Source: CAVSRC01 sp963798195 (GTDB taxonomy: Bacteria; Pseudomonadota; Alphaproteobacteria; Rhizobiales; Kaistiaceae). Taken from it: a DNA stretch of 64,000 bases. A program made the position numbers and the translations under genes. Below, in pieces: positions 8,388-20,117 of this stretch (position 1 is its first letter; each line of letters starts with the position of its first letter). Where the stretch lies: the NCBI GenBank assembly GCA_963798195.1, contig CAWCSF010000010.1, forward strand, positions 1,860,001-1,924,000, read 5' to 3'. Under the pieces are notes generated by a model that saw nothing but the letters and a program-made list of their open reading frames with translations, was not told the origin of the DNA and searched no databases.

Positions 8388-9179
8388 TCACCGCTTCTCG
8401 CGGTACGCGGCCCAGGGCATCTGCGTCGCCAGCTTGCCGCCGGAGATATCGATCAGCGAGCCGGTGATGTAGCCGGCGAGATCCGACGACAGGAAGCAGA
8501 TGAGGCTGGCGATATCGGTCGCGCTGCCCCAGCGGCGGAGCGACAGCGTATCGAGCAGCGCCTCCTTGCGCTCCGGGCTCGCCTCGGCGAAGCGGTTCAT
8601 CTGGGTCGGGATCATGCCCGGCGCATAGCAATTGACGGTGATCTCGAACGGCCCGAGCTCGCCGGCGAGCACGCGGGTGAGCGCGATGACGCCCGACTTG
8701 GACGCGCCATAGGCGACGCCGCCGAGCGAGGGCACGATCGCGGCGAAGGACGAGGCGTTGACGATGCGCCCCGCGCGCTGGCGCTTCATCACCGGGGCGA
8801 CCGCCTGGCACATCAGGAAGGTGCCCTTGAGGTTGGTGTCGAGGTTGGCGTCCCACACCTCCTCGGACTGAGCGCATCGACCGGACCGCCGCCGGCGACG
8901 CCGGCATTGTTGACCAGCACGTCGATGCGGCCGAAGCGCTTCTCGACCTCCGCGACGACGCGGGCGCAATCGGCCTTGTCGCGCACGTCGCAGAGAAGCT
9001 GCGCGCCCGGCCATTTGTGCTCGGCCCACTCGGCCGCGACCTCATCGAGCAGGTCCTGCTTGAAATCGGCGGCGACGGTGACCACGCCCTCGCGCCGCGA
9101 GGGTGCGGGCGATCTCGCGGCCGATGCCGCGGCCGGCGCCGGTCACGATGGCCACCTTGCCGGTGAGGTCGATCAGCAT
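8388..9179 (-). CDS. SDR family oxidoreductase, two compensating frameshifts
   Basis: Short-chain dehydrogenase/reductase using NAD(P). From the ATG at 9179 the frame gives MLIDLTGKVAIVTGAGRGIG (cofactor loop TGxxxGIG), then breaks near 9092. A second frame carries LLCDVRDKADC and DVLVNNAGVAGG (NNAG motif). It breaks again near 8866, and the original frame resumes with NASSFAAIVPSLGGVAYGASKSG (catalytic Ser, YxxxK) and the C-terminus DISGGKLATQMPW. Every expected motif survives, so two small indel errors are more likely than decay. It faces the same way as the sugar importer downstream and may act on the imported compound. Confidence 0.75.
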
Positions 9180-9229
9180 GTCCTTGGGTCCGTGTTGGGG
9201 AAGGTCCGACGAGACTTACCACACGTGGC

Positions 9230-9335
9230 AAGGCCCCTCACCCTGGCCCTCTCCCACAGCGGGGAGAGGGAACGCAGGCTGGATCGCCCGTTTGCAATCG
9301 CGTTCGCCCATCTCCCCCTCAAGGGGGGAGATGGG
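9230..9335. repeat. Intergenic palindromic repeats
   Basis: CCTCTCCCACAGCGGGGAGAGG-type and CATCTCCCCCTCAAGGGGGG-type hairpins lie in tandem between the permease end and the SDR start; the second spans 9307-9335. Related arms occur at 13455-13528 and near 18035-18060. They could terminate transcription from either side. Confidence 0.55.
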
Positions 9336-9356
9336 AACACGTGGCATGTGCCGCGT

Positions 9357-10199
9357 TCAGCCCTTCACGGCGCCGACGGTGAGCCCCTCGGCCAGGAAGC
9401 GCTGCGCGTAGATGTACAGCACCGCCACCGGGATCGCCGTGAGCAGCGAGGCCGCCATGAGCTGACCCCACGGCAGGATATCGCCGACCACCATCGACTG
9501 CAGGCCGATCGGCAGCGTGCGCAGCGACTCGCTGGTGATGAAGACGAAGGCGAAGAGGAACTCGTTCCACGCGTTGGTGAAGGCGAAGAGCGCCACCGCC
9601 AGCAGCGCCGGCGCGGCCAGCGGCAGGATGATGTGCCAGAAGGCATAGAGCCGGCTGGCGCCATCGATCATCGCCGCCTCCTCCAGCTCGAACGGGATCG
9701 AGCGGAAATAGCCGATCATCACCCACGTGGCGAAGGGCAGCAGGAAGGTCGGGTAGGTCGAGATCAGCGCGCCGTAGCTGTTGATCAGGCCGAGATCGGT
9801 CAGCGTCTGGTAGAGCGGGATGAACAGCAGCGTCGGCGGCAGCAGGTAGGTGATCATCAGGAAGGTGGTGAGCAGCCCTGCCCCGATGAACTTCAGCCGC
9901 GACAGCGCATAGGCCGCGAGCGCCGCGAAGACGACCGAGACCACCGTGCTCGCCGTCGCCACGATGACCGAGTTGCGCAGCCAGGTGAGGAACGGCGTCG
10001 CCGTCAGCAGGTTGCGGAACTGCTCCAGCGTCGCCGGCTCCGGCCAGAAGATGGAAATGCGCTGGCTGATCTGCGGCGTGGTTTTGAACGAGGTGATGAT
10101 CACCCAGTAGAACGGGAAGAGCACGAAGACCATGAACGGCAGCAGGATGAGCAGCCGCACGGCGAGGCCCATGCGGCGGCGGCCATGCACGTTGAGCAT
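9357..10199 (-). CDS. Carbohydrate ABC transporter permease (MalG/UgpE type)
   Basis: Inner-membrane subunit of a sugar importer. Six membrane segments are visible, starting LAVRLLILLPFMVFVLFPFYW, then TSFKTTPQI, a periplasmic loop, and the EAA coupling loop ELEEAAMIDGASRLYAFWHI before LPLAAPALLAVALFAF. The C-terminal RFLAEGLTVGAVKG is typical of the MalG family. I prefer the ATG at 10199 (MLNVHGRRR) because GGAGG sits 8 bases upstream; an ATG at 10226 would add nine residues. This is the only gene of the importer with an unbroken frame. Confidence 0.87.
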   Translation of the reverse strand: MLNVHGRRRMGLAVRLLILLPFMVFVLFPFYWVIITSFKTTPQISQRISIFWPEPATLEQFRNLLTATPFLTWLRNSVIVATASTVVSVVFAALAAYALSRLKFIGAGLLTTFLMITYLLPPTLLFIPLYQTLTDLGLINSYGALISTYPTFLLPFATWVMIGYFRSIPFELEEAAMIDGASRLYAFWHIILPLAAPALLAVALFAFTNAWNEFLFAFVFITSESLRTLPIGLQSMVVGDILPWGQLMAASLLTAIPVAVLYIYAQRFLAEGLTVGAVKG

Positions 10200-10226
10200 C
10201 GGCCTGTCCTCCGACTTGGTGAACAT

Positions 10227-11319
10227 GCGGCGGACGCATGGCGGCGAGCTTCTCGAGGCCCTCGAAGGCGAGCTCGAACGGCAGGAAGAACAGGTCGATG
10301 AGCCAGTTGAAGGCGTTGGCGGCGTGGCCGAGGAAGCGATCGCCGATATTGGGCTGGCGGTTGGCGCGGCCCTTGCGATCGTCGTGGCGCATGAACTTCG
10401 CCAGCAGCCAGATGAGCACCGCCATCAGCGGCGCGACCGAGAAGGCAATGGCCGTGCCCGGCCCGTATTGCAGCGAGCCGATGGCCTTCTCGTAGGCGAG
10501 GATCGAATAGAGCTTGGTGGCGCCGCTGGGGCCGCCGCCGGTCATCAGGAAGATCAGGCCGAACTGGTTGAACGTCGAGATGAACGACAACAGCAGCACG
10601 ACGATGATGACATAGCGCAGGCCCGGCAGCGTGACGTGGCGGAAGCGCTGGACGATGTTCGCGCCGTCGACTTCGGCCGCCTCGAGCTGTTCGTGGTCGA
10701 TCGCCTTGAGGCCGGCGAGCAGGAGCAGGACGTAGAAGGGTATCCCCTTCCAGACGTTGACCGCGATGACGCTGGGCATGGCGAGGTTCGGGTCCGACAG
10801 CCAGCCCTGCGGCTGGCTGATGATGCCGGTGCCGAGCAGGATCGGGTTGAGGCCGCCGAAGATCGGATCGTAGATGCTCTTCCAGGCGAGCGCGGTGACG
10901 ATCTCCGGCACGATCCACGGCAGGAGCATGATGCCGGTCATGACGGTGCGGAACGGCAGCTTGCTGTTGAGGATGAGCGCGATGGTCATTCCGGTGACCA
11001 TCTTGATGCCGAGCGACCACAGCGTGAACGTGATCGTGTTCTTCATCGACAGGATGTAGTCGCTGCTCGACAGCAGGCGTTCGTAGTTCTTCAGGCCGAC
11101 ATCCACGGTCTTGCCGGTGATGAAGTTGAGAGACGTCGTGCTCATGAGGATGGCGTTGATGAAGGGCCACATGATGAGCCCGACCATGATCACCAGCATC
11201 GGCAGCACGAACGGGAGCGCTACCTTCCAGTCCCGCCCGAGGATTTCCTGCAGGCGCCGGCTACTGAAGAACGGCGTGGATGGGAGGGCGGGCGCTTCCA
11301 CATGGATTCGGTTAGCCAT
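10227..11319 (-). CDS. Sugar ABC transporter permease (MalF/UgpA type), C-terminal stop not seen
   Basis: Partner permease of the preceding gene. It starts MANRIHVEAPALPS, with membrane segments from VALPFVLPMLVIMVGLIMWPF onward and the coupling loop EQLEAAEVDGANIVQRFRHV before LPGLRYVIIVVLLL. The last membrane segment (PLMAVLIWLLAKFM) is followed by about 50 residues. No stop occurs where one is expected: the frame runs on, out of register, through the next permease to 9319. None of the three frames has a stop near 10230, so an error of more than one base or a substitution is needed. The end coordinate given here is an estimate. Confidence 0.75.
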
Positions 11320-11537
11320 GAGCCGTCTCTTTCAAAGCCAGGGGCGGTGATGGTGACGCGGCCCGGCCCGGTGACTCGACGCCGGGCGGGCTATGCACTG
11401 TCGAATGTGACTCACGTACAGGCGCCGCGGAAAACTCCGCGGGATCGATCGCAACCTGTTGGCGCCTGCAGCCGGACATGCGGGTGTCTCAGGATCGGGA
11501 GGGCGACCTGGCCGCCCTCCCGACGAGAACACGTGCC

Positions 11538-12940
11538 TTACTTGGGCTGCATGATGCCGCCTTCTTCGAAGATCTGAACGATCTTGTTGTGGGCATCCTT
11601 GACGGCGTCGGCCGGATTCATGCGGCCGGCGATGACGTTGCCAGTCATCTGCTCGATCACGCCCTGGGCGCGGATCGCGTCGATGGCGGCGTTGGGGTTG
11701 GCGGGCCATGAGGCGCCGATGAACGGATCCTTCACGCTCACCTGCTCCTTGATGATCTTGAAGTTCGGATCAGCAGCGAGCAGTTTTTCCGTCCACAGGT
11801 TCTCGTAGGCCGGCATGAACAGGCCGCCGGCCACCTCGGACATCTTGGTGAAGTTCGCCGGATCGAGCAGGTCGAGGGCGAGCTTCTTGCCGAGGTCGGC
11901 GTTCGGCGCACCCTTGAAGATGGTGAGCCAGCCGCCGACGTTGCCGCCATCGCGGCTGTCGCCGTTGTTCGCCTGCGGCGCGGTCAGCAGCACGGTGTCC
12001 GGGAACACCGGGTTCTTGTCGCGCTTGGCCTGGGCATACACGCTGAAGGCGTTGCTGCGTGTAGCCGATGCTGCCGGCGAGATAGGCCTCGTTGTTGGAG
12101 ATGTCGCCCCAGCTCTCGACGCCCGGCGGCAGCATGGGGCCGTACTTGCCCTTGCGGTCGTAGGTCTCGGCCAAGCCACGTCACCGCCGCCAGCGGTCTC
12201 CGGCGAGTTGAACTGGACGATCATGCCGGTCTTGTCGGTGTAGTGACCGCCGAACGCCTGGATGACGCTGATCAGGAAGCCGTATCCGTCGCCGCTCTGG
12301 TTCGGCGTGAGGCCCCAGCCCCAGAACTTGCCGTCGGGATCGGAGATCGCGAGCGCGGCGGCGCGGCGATCCTCGAACGTCTTGAGCGTCGTCGGATCGA
12401 TGCCCTTGTCCTTGAGCTTGTCGCCGCGGATGAAATATCCGGTGGTGGCGGCGATGAACGGGATGCTCTTCCACTTGCCGTTGATCTTGCCGACCTTCTC
12501 GGCGTTGATGCCGGCCATGATGTTGCCGTACTTGCTGACGGCTTCATCGACCACGTCGGATGACGTCCTCGACCAGGCCGAGCAGGTCCATCTGCGCGAT
12601 CGAGACGTTGCTCGTGTAGGCGAAGTCAGGCGGGTTGCCGGCCTTCACCGCGGCGGTCATCTTGCCCATGAAGTCGCCGAACGATTCCGGGTTGGTCGTC
12701 GAGATGTCGAGTTCCGCGTTGTTGGCCTTCGCGAAGTTCGACGACCGTGTCGCGGAACAGGGTCTGCGCCTGCTCGAAATATTCGGTGCGGTGAATGACG
12801 GTGAGCTTGCCCTTGGCGCCTTGCGGCAGATCGATGGGCTTCGGCTTGTCCTGCGCGAAGGCGCCACCCGTGGCGAACAACGCACCTGTAGCGGCGGTCG
12901 CGCGCAGAATGTCGCGACGGCTTGGTTTCCTAGAGCTCAT
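11538..12940 (-). CDS. Sugar ABC transporter substrate-binding protein, about four frameshifts
   Basis: Extracellular solute-binding protein family 1. The start MSSRKPSRRDILRATAATG is a twin-arginine (Tat) signal with cleavage near AFAQ, and GGAGG precedes the ATG. The frame shifts near 12741 (into NFAKANNAELD), near 12553 (into VDEAVSKYGNIM), near 12180 (into LAETYDRKGKYGPMLPPG) and near 12055 (into NAFSVYAQAKRDKNP), then continues to IVQIFEEGGIMQPK at the stop. The pieces join into one complete sequence of normal length (about 465 residues). Either the region was poorly sequenced or the importer is dead; the intact permease favours errors. Confidence 0.75.
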
Positions 12941-13169
12941 ATTTCTCCTCCCTGAGATTGGTGCTCTGAAACTTCAAAAAGTTCGGTCGTATGGCCCCCG
13001 AAAGTATGCTTCTCCCTTGTCTGACGACTCCGAGTTCTCGGAATACAGCATATTTCGACCGCGCCACCAACGGTTTATCTCAGGCCCGGAGTCCCCTGAG
13101 TTCCGCCGTTGATAGCGCTACCATAGCCTTATTGCCTGCCTTTCCGAAACGCACAACCCCTGCCCGATT

Positions 13170-13217
13170 CCCCTCCCGAAAATCGCCTTGCGATTTCCGC
13201 CTCCCCTAAAGGAGGGA
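13170..13217. repeat. Dispersed intergenic repeat, copy A
   Basis: CCCTCCCGAAAATCGCC followed by TTGCGATTTCCGCCTCCCCT and AAAGGAGGG. The internal arms GAAAATCGC/GCGATTTC and CTCCC/GGAGG give a double hairpin. It matches copies B and C in the same orientation. Confidence 0.65.
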
Positions 13218-13340
13218 TCGGGAAGTGCGATGCCAGTTTTCGGCGAACGAGTATGCGCGCGGGGCTGGGACAGGCCCGATCATGACGAACAACCGCAGAC
13301 CTACGCCCAAGAGAACTCGCTTACCAAGGGAGCGTCTGCC

Positions 13341-13392
13341 CCCCTCCCGAAATCGCCTTGCGATTTCGACCTCCCCTCAAGGGGGAGGTTGG
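13341..13392. repeat. Dispersed intergenic repeat, copy B
   Basis: The same unit as at 13170 and 13531. It is followed by a further shared tail (GGCTGGTTGTCGAGGAA near 13401) that is also present after copy C, so the duplicated unit is longer than the palindrome. Confidence 0.7.
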
Positions 13393-13454
13393 GAGTGCGT
13401 GGCTGGTTGTCGAGGAATGAGCGGGCACCCGGGGCAATCCGGGGCATAGATTAA

Positions 13455-13528
13455 GACCCCTCACCCGCGCCTTCGGCGCGCCCCCCGATCGAGCCGGGGG
13501 CAGGCTCTCTCCCACAAGGGGAGAGGTA
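13455..13528. repeat. Intergenic hairpin repeat, second family
   Basis: CGCGCCTTCGGCGCG and CTCTCCCACAAGGGGAGAG hairpins in tandem, related to the elements at 9230-9335 and 18035-18060. Confidence 0.55.
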
Positions 13529-13530
13529 AC

Positions 13531-13605
13531 CCCCTCCCGAAATCGCCTTGCGATTTCGGCCTCCCCTAAAGGGGGAGGCTGGGCGTGTGTGGCTAGTTGT
13601 CGAGG
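13531..13605. repeat. Dispersed intergenic repeat, copy C with tail
   Basis: The same palindromic unit as copy B plus the shared tail GGCTAGTTGTCGAGGAACGA. It lies just downstream of rpoD and may end its transcript. Confidence 0.65.
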
Positions 13606-13629
13606 AACGACCGCAGCTTCCGCGACCGG

Positions 13630-15676
<2,047 letters not shown>

Positions 15677-15866
15677 ACACTTCTCCGCTGGGACGCCGCG
15701 CCGGCCCTGCCAACCGCCGCTGCGCCCGGTAACCCTCTGGAACCCTAACCAAATCCGTCTGCCGGTGGTTTCCCGGCCGGGCGCTCGCCGGCGCCGCACA
15801 CTAATTATACCGCCTTAAGCCACGCTTAACCGTATGGGGCAACACCCCGCCGGCAAGCCCGCCCGG

Positions 15867-17798
15867 TCAGAAGACCCTGGCCTGCCTGCCGGAGGACGCC
15901 CCAAATCCCTCGATCAAAGCTTCGGTTCCTTCGCTGTTCGCCAGTTGAGACTGGATATCGACCAGACGTGCCAGATTAGCGTCGCTTGGCTCGGTCGCCA
16001 GCGCCGCCTCGGCTTCCTTGAGTTCTCTATGTAACGTCCGCTTCCGCCGGTGCAAGGTCAAGGCCTGGTGCCAGCCCTCCTCCGCGTCGCTGTCGTTCGC
16101 CGCACCCGCCGCCGGCCAGTGGCCCATGGTGGCAATCTGGCCGGTCAGCCGGTCGACCAGCGGCCCCATGCCGCGCGCCGCCAGCGCCTCGCGGAGCGCC
16201 GCCGGATCGTCGTCGCCCTCACCGTGGGCGACGATCTCCAGCACCGCCGCGCGCAGGCGGTCGAGATCGGCGTGGCTGAACTCCAGATGGGCGAAATCGT
16301 CGAGGTGGCGGCCGAGCAGCGCCGGGTGGTTCACCATGGTCATCACCAGCACCACCTCGCGGAAGGGAAAGGTGGCGCGGCCGGCGAGCATCTGGCTGCG
16401 GCGCAGCCGGTCGGACACGGGGATGGGCCGCGGCGCACCCGGCGCACCGCGGCGGGCGAAGGGCGCGCGCTCGTCGCGCCGGTAGTTGCCCTGCCCCTGT
16501 CCCTGCCAGCGGCGCGGCGGCGGCTCGGCCGCCGGGAAGAATGCCGCGATGCGATCGGCAAACGCCTGGGTGTAGTGGCGGCGCACGCTCTCGTCGGCGA
16601 TGGCGCGGGCGATCTCGCGCAGGCGCGCTTCCAGCGCGGCGCGGCGCTCAGGGGTATCGAAGACGCCGGAGTCGGTCTCGCGGCTCCACACCAGATCGAC
16701 CAGTGGACGGGCGGCCGCGAGGATCGCCTTCATGGCGTCGGCGCCGCTGGCGCGGATCAGGTCGTCCGGGTCCTGCCCCGCCGGCAGCAGCGCGAAGCGC
16801 AGGCTCTTGCCGGGCGCCAGGTGCGGCAGCGCCAGATCGGCGGCCTTGTGGGCGGCGCGGATGCCGGCCTTGTCGCCATCGAAGCAGAGCGTCGGCTCGT
16901 CGGCCATGCGCCACAGGATCTGAAGTTGGCGTTCGGTGAGCGCGGTGCCGAGTGGCGCGACAGTGTGGGCGAAGCCTGCCGACACCATGCGGATGACGTC
17001 GACATAGCCCTCGACCGCGACCACCGTGCCGGCGTCATGGACGGCGTGGCGGGCGGTGGCGCCATTGTAGAGCAGCAGGCCCTTGTGGAAGAGCTCGGTC
17101 TCCGGTGAGTTCAGGTATTTCGCCGGCACGTCCGAGGAGAGCGCGCGTCCGCCGAAGGCGACGATGCGGCCGCGAAAATCGGTGATCGGGAAGATGACGC
17201 GATCGCGGAAGCGATCGAAGGAGACGGGCACGTCGTCACCCGTGACCAGCAGGCCGGCGGCGATCATCTGCTCCTGCGGAATGTTCTTCGACGCCAGGTG
17301 CTGCTTCAGGCCGGACTTCTCCGCCGGCGCGTAACCGATGCGGAACTGGCGCTGGAGGTCGGGCCCGATCTCGCGGCCGCTGAGATAGCCGCGCGCCGTT
17401 GCGCCGGCGCGGCTCTGGAGCGCCGACTCGAAGAACTGCGTGGCGAGTTCGAGCACGTCGTAGAGGGTCGCCCGCTCCTTCTCGCGCTGCTCCTCGCGCA
17501 GGTCGCGCGCCGGCATCGGCACGCCGGCCTCGTTGGCGAGCCGCTCCACGGCCTCGGGAAAGGAGAGGCCCTCGGTCTCCATCAGGAAGGTGAAGATGTC
17601 GCCATTCTTTTGCGCCGAGAAGTCGAACCACTTGCCCTTGGTGTCATTGACGAAGAAGGACGGCGTCTTCTCCGCGTTGAAGGGCGAGAGGCCGGCGAAT
17701 TCCCGGCCCTGTTTCCTGAGCTTCACGCGCTTGCCGACGACGGCCGAGGTCGGCAGGCGCGCGCGGATTTCATCGAGGAAGGAGTCGGGAAAGCGCAT
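15867..17798 (-). CDS. dnaG: DNA primase
   Basis: Makes RNA primers for replication. The 643-residue product starts MRFPDSFLDEIRARL at 17798. The N-terminal domain holds SPFNAEKTPSFFVND at residues 38-52, where the CHC2 zinc finger of E. coli has C-P-F-H, and FDFSAQKNGD at 58-67 in place of the second Cys pair, so the usual zinc ligands are absent. The TOPRIM domain is intact: VVAVEGYVDV (catalytic Glu) and LCFDGDKAGIRAA (DxD). A C-terminal helicase-binding region follows. It lies upstream of rpoD on the same strand with a 190-base gap, the normal alphaproteobacterial order. Confidence 0.93.
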   Translation of the reverse strand: MRFPDSFLDEIRARLPTSAVVGKRVKLRKQGREFAGLSPFNAEKTPSFFVNDTKGKWFDFSAQKNGDIFTFLMETEGLSFPEAVERLANEAGVPMPARDLREEQREKERATLYDVLELATQFFESALQSRAGATARGYLSGREIGPDLQRQFRIGYAPAEKSGLKQHLASKNIPQEQMIAAGLLVTGDDVPVSFDRFRDRVIFPITDFRGRIVAFGGRALSSDVPAKYLNSPETELFHKGLLLYNGATARHAVHDAGTVVAVEGYVDVIRMVSAGFAHTVAPLGTALTERQLQILWRMADEPTLCFDGDKAGIRAAHKAADLALPHLAPGKSLRFALLPAGQDPDDLIRASGADAMKAILAAARPLVDLVWSRETDSGVFDTPERRAALEARLREIARAIADESVRRHYTQAFADRIAAFFPAAEPPPRRWQGQGQGNYRRDERAPFARRGAPGAPRPIPVSDRLRRSQMLAGRATFPFREVVLVMTMVNHPALLGRHLDDFAHLEFSHADLDRLRAAVLEIVAHGEGDDDPAALREALAARGMGPLVDRLTGQIATMGHWPAAGAANDSDAEEGWHQALTLHRRKRTLHRELKEAEAALATEPSDANLARLVDIQSQLANSEGTEALIEGFGASSGRQARVF

Positions 17799-18063
17799 TG
17801 AAAGTGATTCGCTCGTCGCCGCGGACAAGTGACCATAGCCCATGGCGAAATGACGGCGGCGAATCGCTTCGGCGGAGGGTGCGGAAGGCGGGGTGTGGGC
17901 CGAAGTTGTCCTAGTTATCCACAGGCCCAAGCCTCGACGATCGCGCCTCATGAGGCGGCTGATGGCGGCACAAAAAGAGCGCCCTGCCCAACCCCATCCT
18001 AGCTTCGCCGGCGATTTCGCTGAAATCGGCTGCGCCCTTCTCCCCGCAAGGGGAGATGGTGCG

Positions 18064-19182
18064 CTACTGGACGCCGGTGCCGGATGCCGGGGCGCCGGGG
18101 ATGTCAGCAGGCGGCAGCAGCAGGCGGCCGCGCGGGCCGACCGGGATCGGCTGGCCGTTCTGGTCGACGGCGGCCGCGTTCGGGTCGTTCGGATCCGGGA
18201 GCGGCTGCGCGCCTGCGAAGGGCCCGAGCGGCGCCGGCTGACCAGGCGCCGCGCTATCGGCAGGAGCCGGAGCGGTGGCGGCCGGCGCGTCGCGCTGGAG
18301 CAACTTCTCGATATTGGCCATCAGCCCATCAGTGCCATCGCCCTGACCGGTCGTGGCAGGCGCGGCGGCTGCCGGCGCCTGAGCGGCGGCAGCCGCGGAG
18401 GCGGCCCGCGGCGGCGCGATGGTGGCCGGGACCGGCGCGGAGATGGCCGGCTGCGCACCGACCGGCGCTGCGAATTCGCCATCCATCGGCGTGTCGCTCC
18501 CGATCGCTGTCGGCACGGGGGCCTCAGGCGCGGCGGCGGCGCCGGTGGCGGGCTGAATGGCGGCGGGCTGCGGACGTGCCTTCGGCTTCGGCGGAGGCGC
18601 TGCTGGCGCAGCTTCGGCCGGCGGCAGCGCTGCCGTCGTCCCGGAAGATGCAGGTGGCGCCCCGATGTCCTTCGTGGCGGCAGAAGCCGGCTCGTCGGTC
18701 AGCGGCCTCTCGCCCAGCGGCACGCGGCGGATGGTATCGCCGGTGTCGACGACCGCGGAGCCGCCCGTCAGGCTTGGCTCGGGCGCGACAACTGTGTTCG
18801 CCGGGACGGTGGTGGTGGCCGGGACATCGAGACTCGTCGCGACGCCGTAGGCATAGGCCAGCAGTGTGCCGCCCGCCGCCAGCGCTACCGCGCCCAACAG
18901 GACAATGCCCCGTCCGGCGCGGCGACGCGGCGGGCGCCCCGGCTCGTCGGTGAAATCTTCCGGGTCGATCTGCTCATAGCCACGAGCGCGCGGACCGCGG
19001 CCCTCTCGCGGCTCCGCCCGCAGGTATGGCACTTCCGCGGCGTCGAATACCGGTTCGGCGCGGTCGTCGTCCTGCCAGCGCCGTTCGGCGCGCGGGGACA
19101 ACCGCGAATAGGTCACAACGGCCGGCGAGCCATCGGCGGCCGTGTCTGCATCGCGATGATTGCGCAAGGCGATTCTTCTCAT
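18064..19182 (-). CDS. Proline/alanine-rich single-pass membrane protein, unknown function
   Basis: A 372-residue product with a charged cytoplasmic N-terminus (about 90 residues with RAEPREGRGPRARG), one membrane segment (GIVLLGAVALAAGGTLLAYA), then about 260 residues dominated by Pro and Ala. The layout resembles inner-membrane proteins with a periplasmic SPOR domain, but no SPOR domain is visible; the C-terminus ends LPPADIPGAPASGTGVQ. It might be a cell-envelope or division-associated protein. An upstream extension to 19392 is open but implausible; the ATG at 19182 is my choice. It faces away from the GST gene. Confidence 0.6.
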   Translation of the reverse strand: MRRIALRNHRDADTAADGSPAVVTYSRLSPRAERRWQDDDRAEPVFDAAEVPYLRAEPREGRGPRARGYEQIDPEDFTDEPGRPPRRRAGRGIVLLGAVALAAGGTLLAYAYGVATSLDVPATTTVPANTVVAPEPSLTGGSAVVDTGDTIRRVPLGERPLTDEPASAATKDIGAPPASSGTTAALPPAEAAPAAPPPKPKARPQPAAIQPATGAAAAPEAPVPTAIGSDTPMDGEFAAPVGAQPAISAPVPATIAPPRAASAAAAAQAPAAAAPATTGQGDGTDGLMANIEKLLQRDAPAATAPAPADSAAPGQPAPLGPFAGAQPLPDPNDPNAAAVDQNGQPIPVGPRGRLLLPPADIPGAPASGTGVQ

Positions 19183-19392
19183 GTCTGATTGCCCTTTGAG
19201 CGGGAAACAAGCAGGCCATTGCGGAGTTTCGATGGCGCAACAAGGACAACTGTGCGGCGGCTCAGGCAAGCCGTCAAACGACTTCAGGCGTTGGAACCCG
19301 CACGGATGCCCTATGTTGCATATATGGCGACGGAGCCCGGGCACCCGGGGGAATACGAGGACGCTCGCCGGACTGGAGACGAGATACCTCAC

Positions 19393-20106
19393 ATGCCATA
19401 CGAACTGTTCTACTGGGACGGCATTCCCGGCCGCGGCGAGTTCGTCCGTCTGGCCCTGGAGGAAGGCGGCGCCGACTACATCGACATGGCGCGCGCCGGT
19501 GCCTCAAGCGAAATGATGCGCCTGTGGAAGGGCAAAGGCACCACCACGCCGTCCTTCGCGCCGCCCTTTCTGCGCCACGGCAAGGTGGTCATCGGGCAGA
19601 CTTCGAACATCCTGCTCTATCTCGGCGGACGGCTCCGGCTCGCGCCGAAGGCATCGGCAGCGATGTTGTGGACACACCAGATCCAGCTCACCGTCGCCGA
19701 TCTCGTGGTGGAGGCTCACGACATCCACCATCCGCTCGGCGGCAACTTCTATTACGAGGACCAGAAACCGGAATCGAAGCGGCGGGCGAAGATGTTTCGC
19801 GAGAGCCGCATCCCGCGGTTCCTTGAGTGGTTCGAAACGATTCTCGCCAAGAACCCGAAGGGCGACAAACATCTGGTCGGCGCGCGGCTGACCTACGCCG
19901 ACATCTCCGTCTATCACGCTGTGGAAGGCCTGAAATACGCGCTGCCAAAAGCAATGAAGAAGGCGCTACCCGATGCGCCCAAACTGACGGCGTTGTGCGA
20001 GCGCGTGGCGGCGCGGCCGCGCATAAAGGCCTATCTCACCAGCGACCGCCGCCTGTCGTTCAACGAGGACGGCATCTTCCGCCACTATCCCGAACTGGAC
20101 GGATAG
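19393..20106 (+). CDS. Glutathione S-transferase family protein
   Basis: Conjugates glutathione to electrophiles or acts as a peroxidase-like detoxifier in the cytoplasm. The 237-residue product has a thioredoxin-fold N-terminus (YELFYWDGIPGRGEFVRLAL, with Tyr3 and the sigma-class-like GRGE) and QTSNILLYLGGRL at the GSH site. A helical C-terminal domain follows, with LTYADISVYHAVEGL, the conserved D in the helix N-cap box. The ATG at 19393 was chosen because the family begins there; the frame is open to 19189 without similarity. Confidence 0.82.
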   Translation: MPYELFYWDGIPGRGEFVRLALEEGGADYIDMARAGASSEMMRLWKGKGTTTPSFAPPFLRHGKVVIGQTSNILLYLGGRLRLAPKASAAMLWTHQIQLTVADLVVEAHDIHHPLGGNFYYEDQKPESKRRAKMFRESRIPRFLEWFETILAKNPKGDKHLVGARLTYADISVYHAVEGLKYALPKAMKKALPDAPKLTALCERVAARPRIKAYLTSDRRLSFNEDGIFRHYPELDG

Positions 20107-20117
20107 ACCCCGCCGCT

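Larger units (their letters stand above)
12941..13629. other. Intergenic region with several dispersed repeats
   Basis: The promoter of the sugar importer should lie in 12941-13150. The remainder is filled by three copies of the CCCTCCCGAAATCGCC repeat and one CTCTCCCACAAGGGGAGAG-type hairpin. No gene is visible. Confidence 0.5.

Noticed and set aside
10132..11577. A 481-codon plus-strand frame across the permease gene
   Set aside because: The minus strand has permease segments and an EAA loop; the plus frame has low complexity rich in Arg, Asp and Gln.
13170..13580. CRISPR array
   Set aside because: The copies are unevenly spaced, few and palindromic, with no cas genes near.
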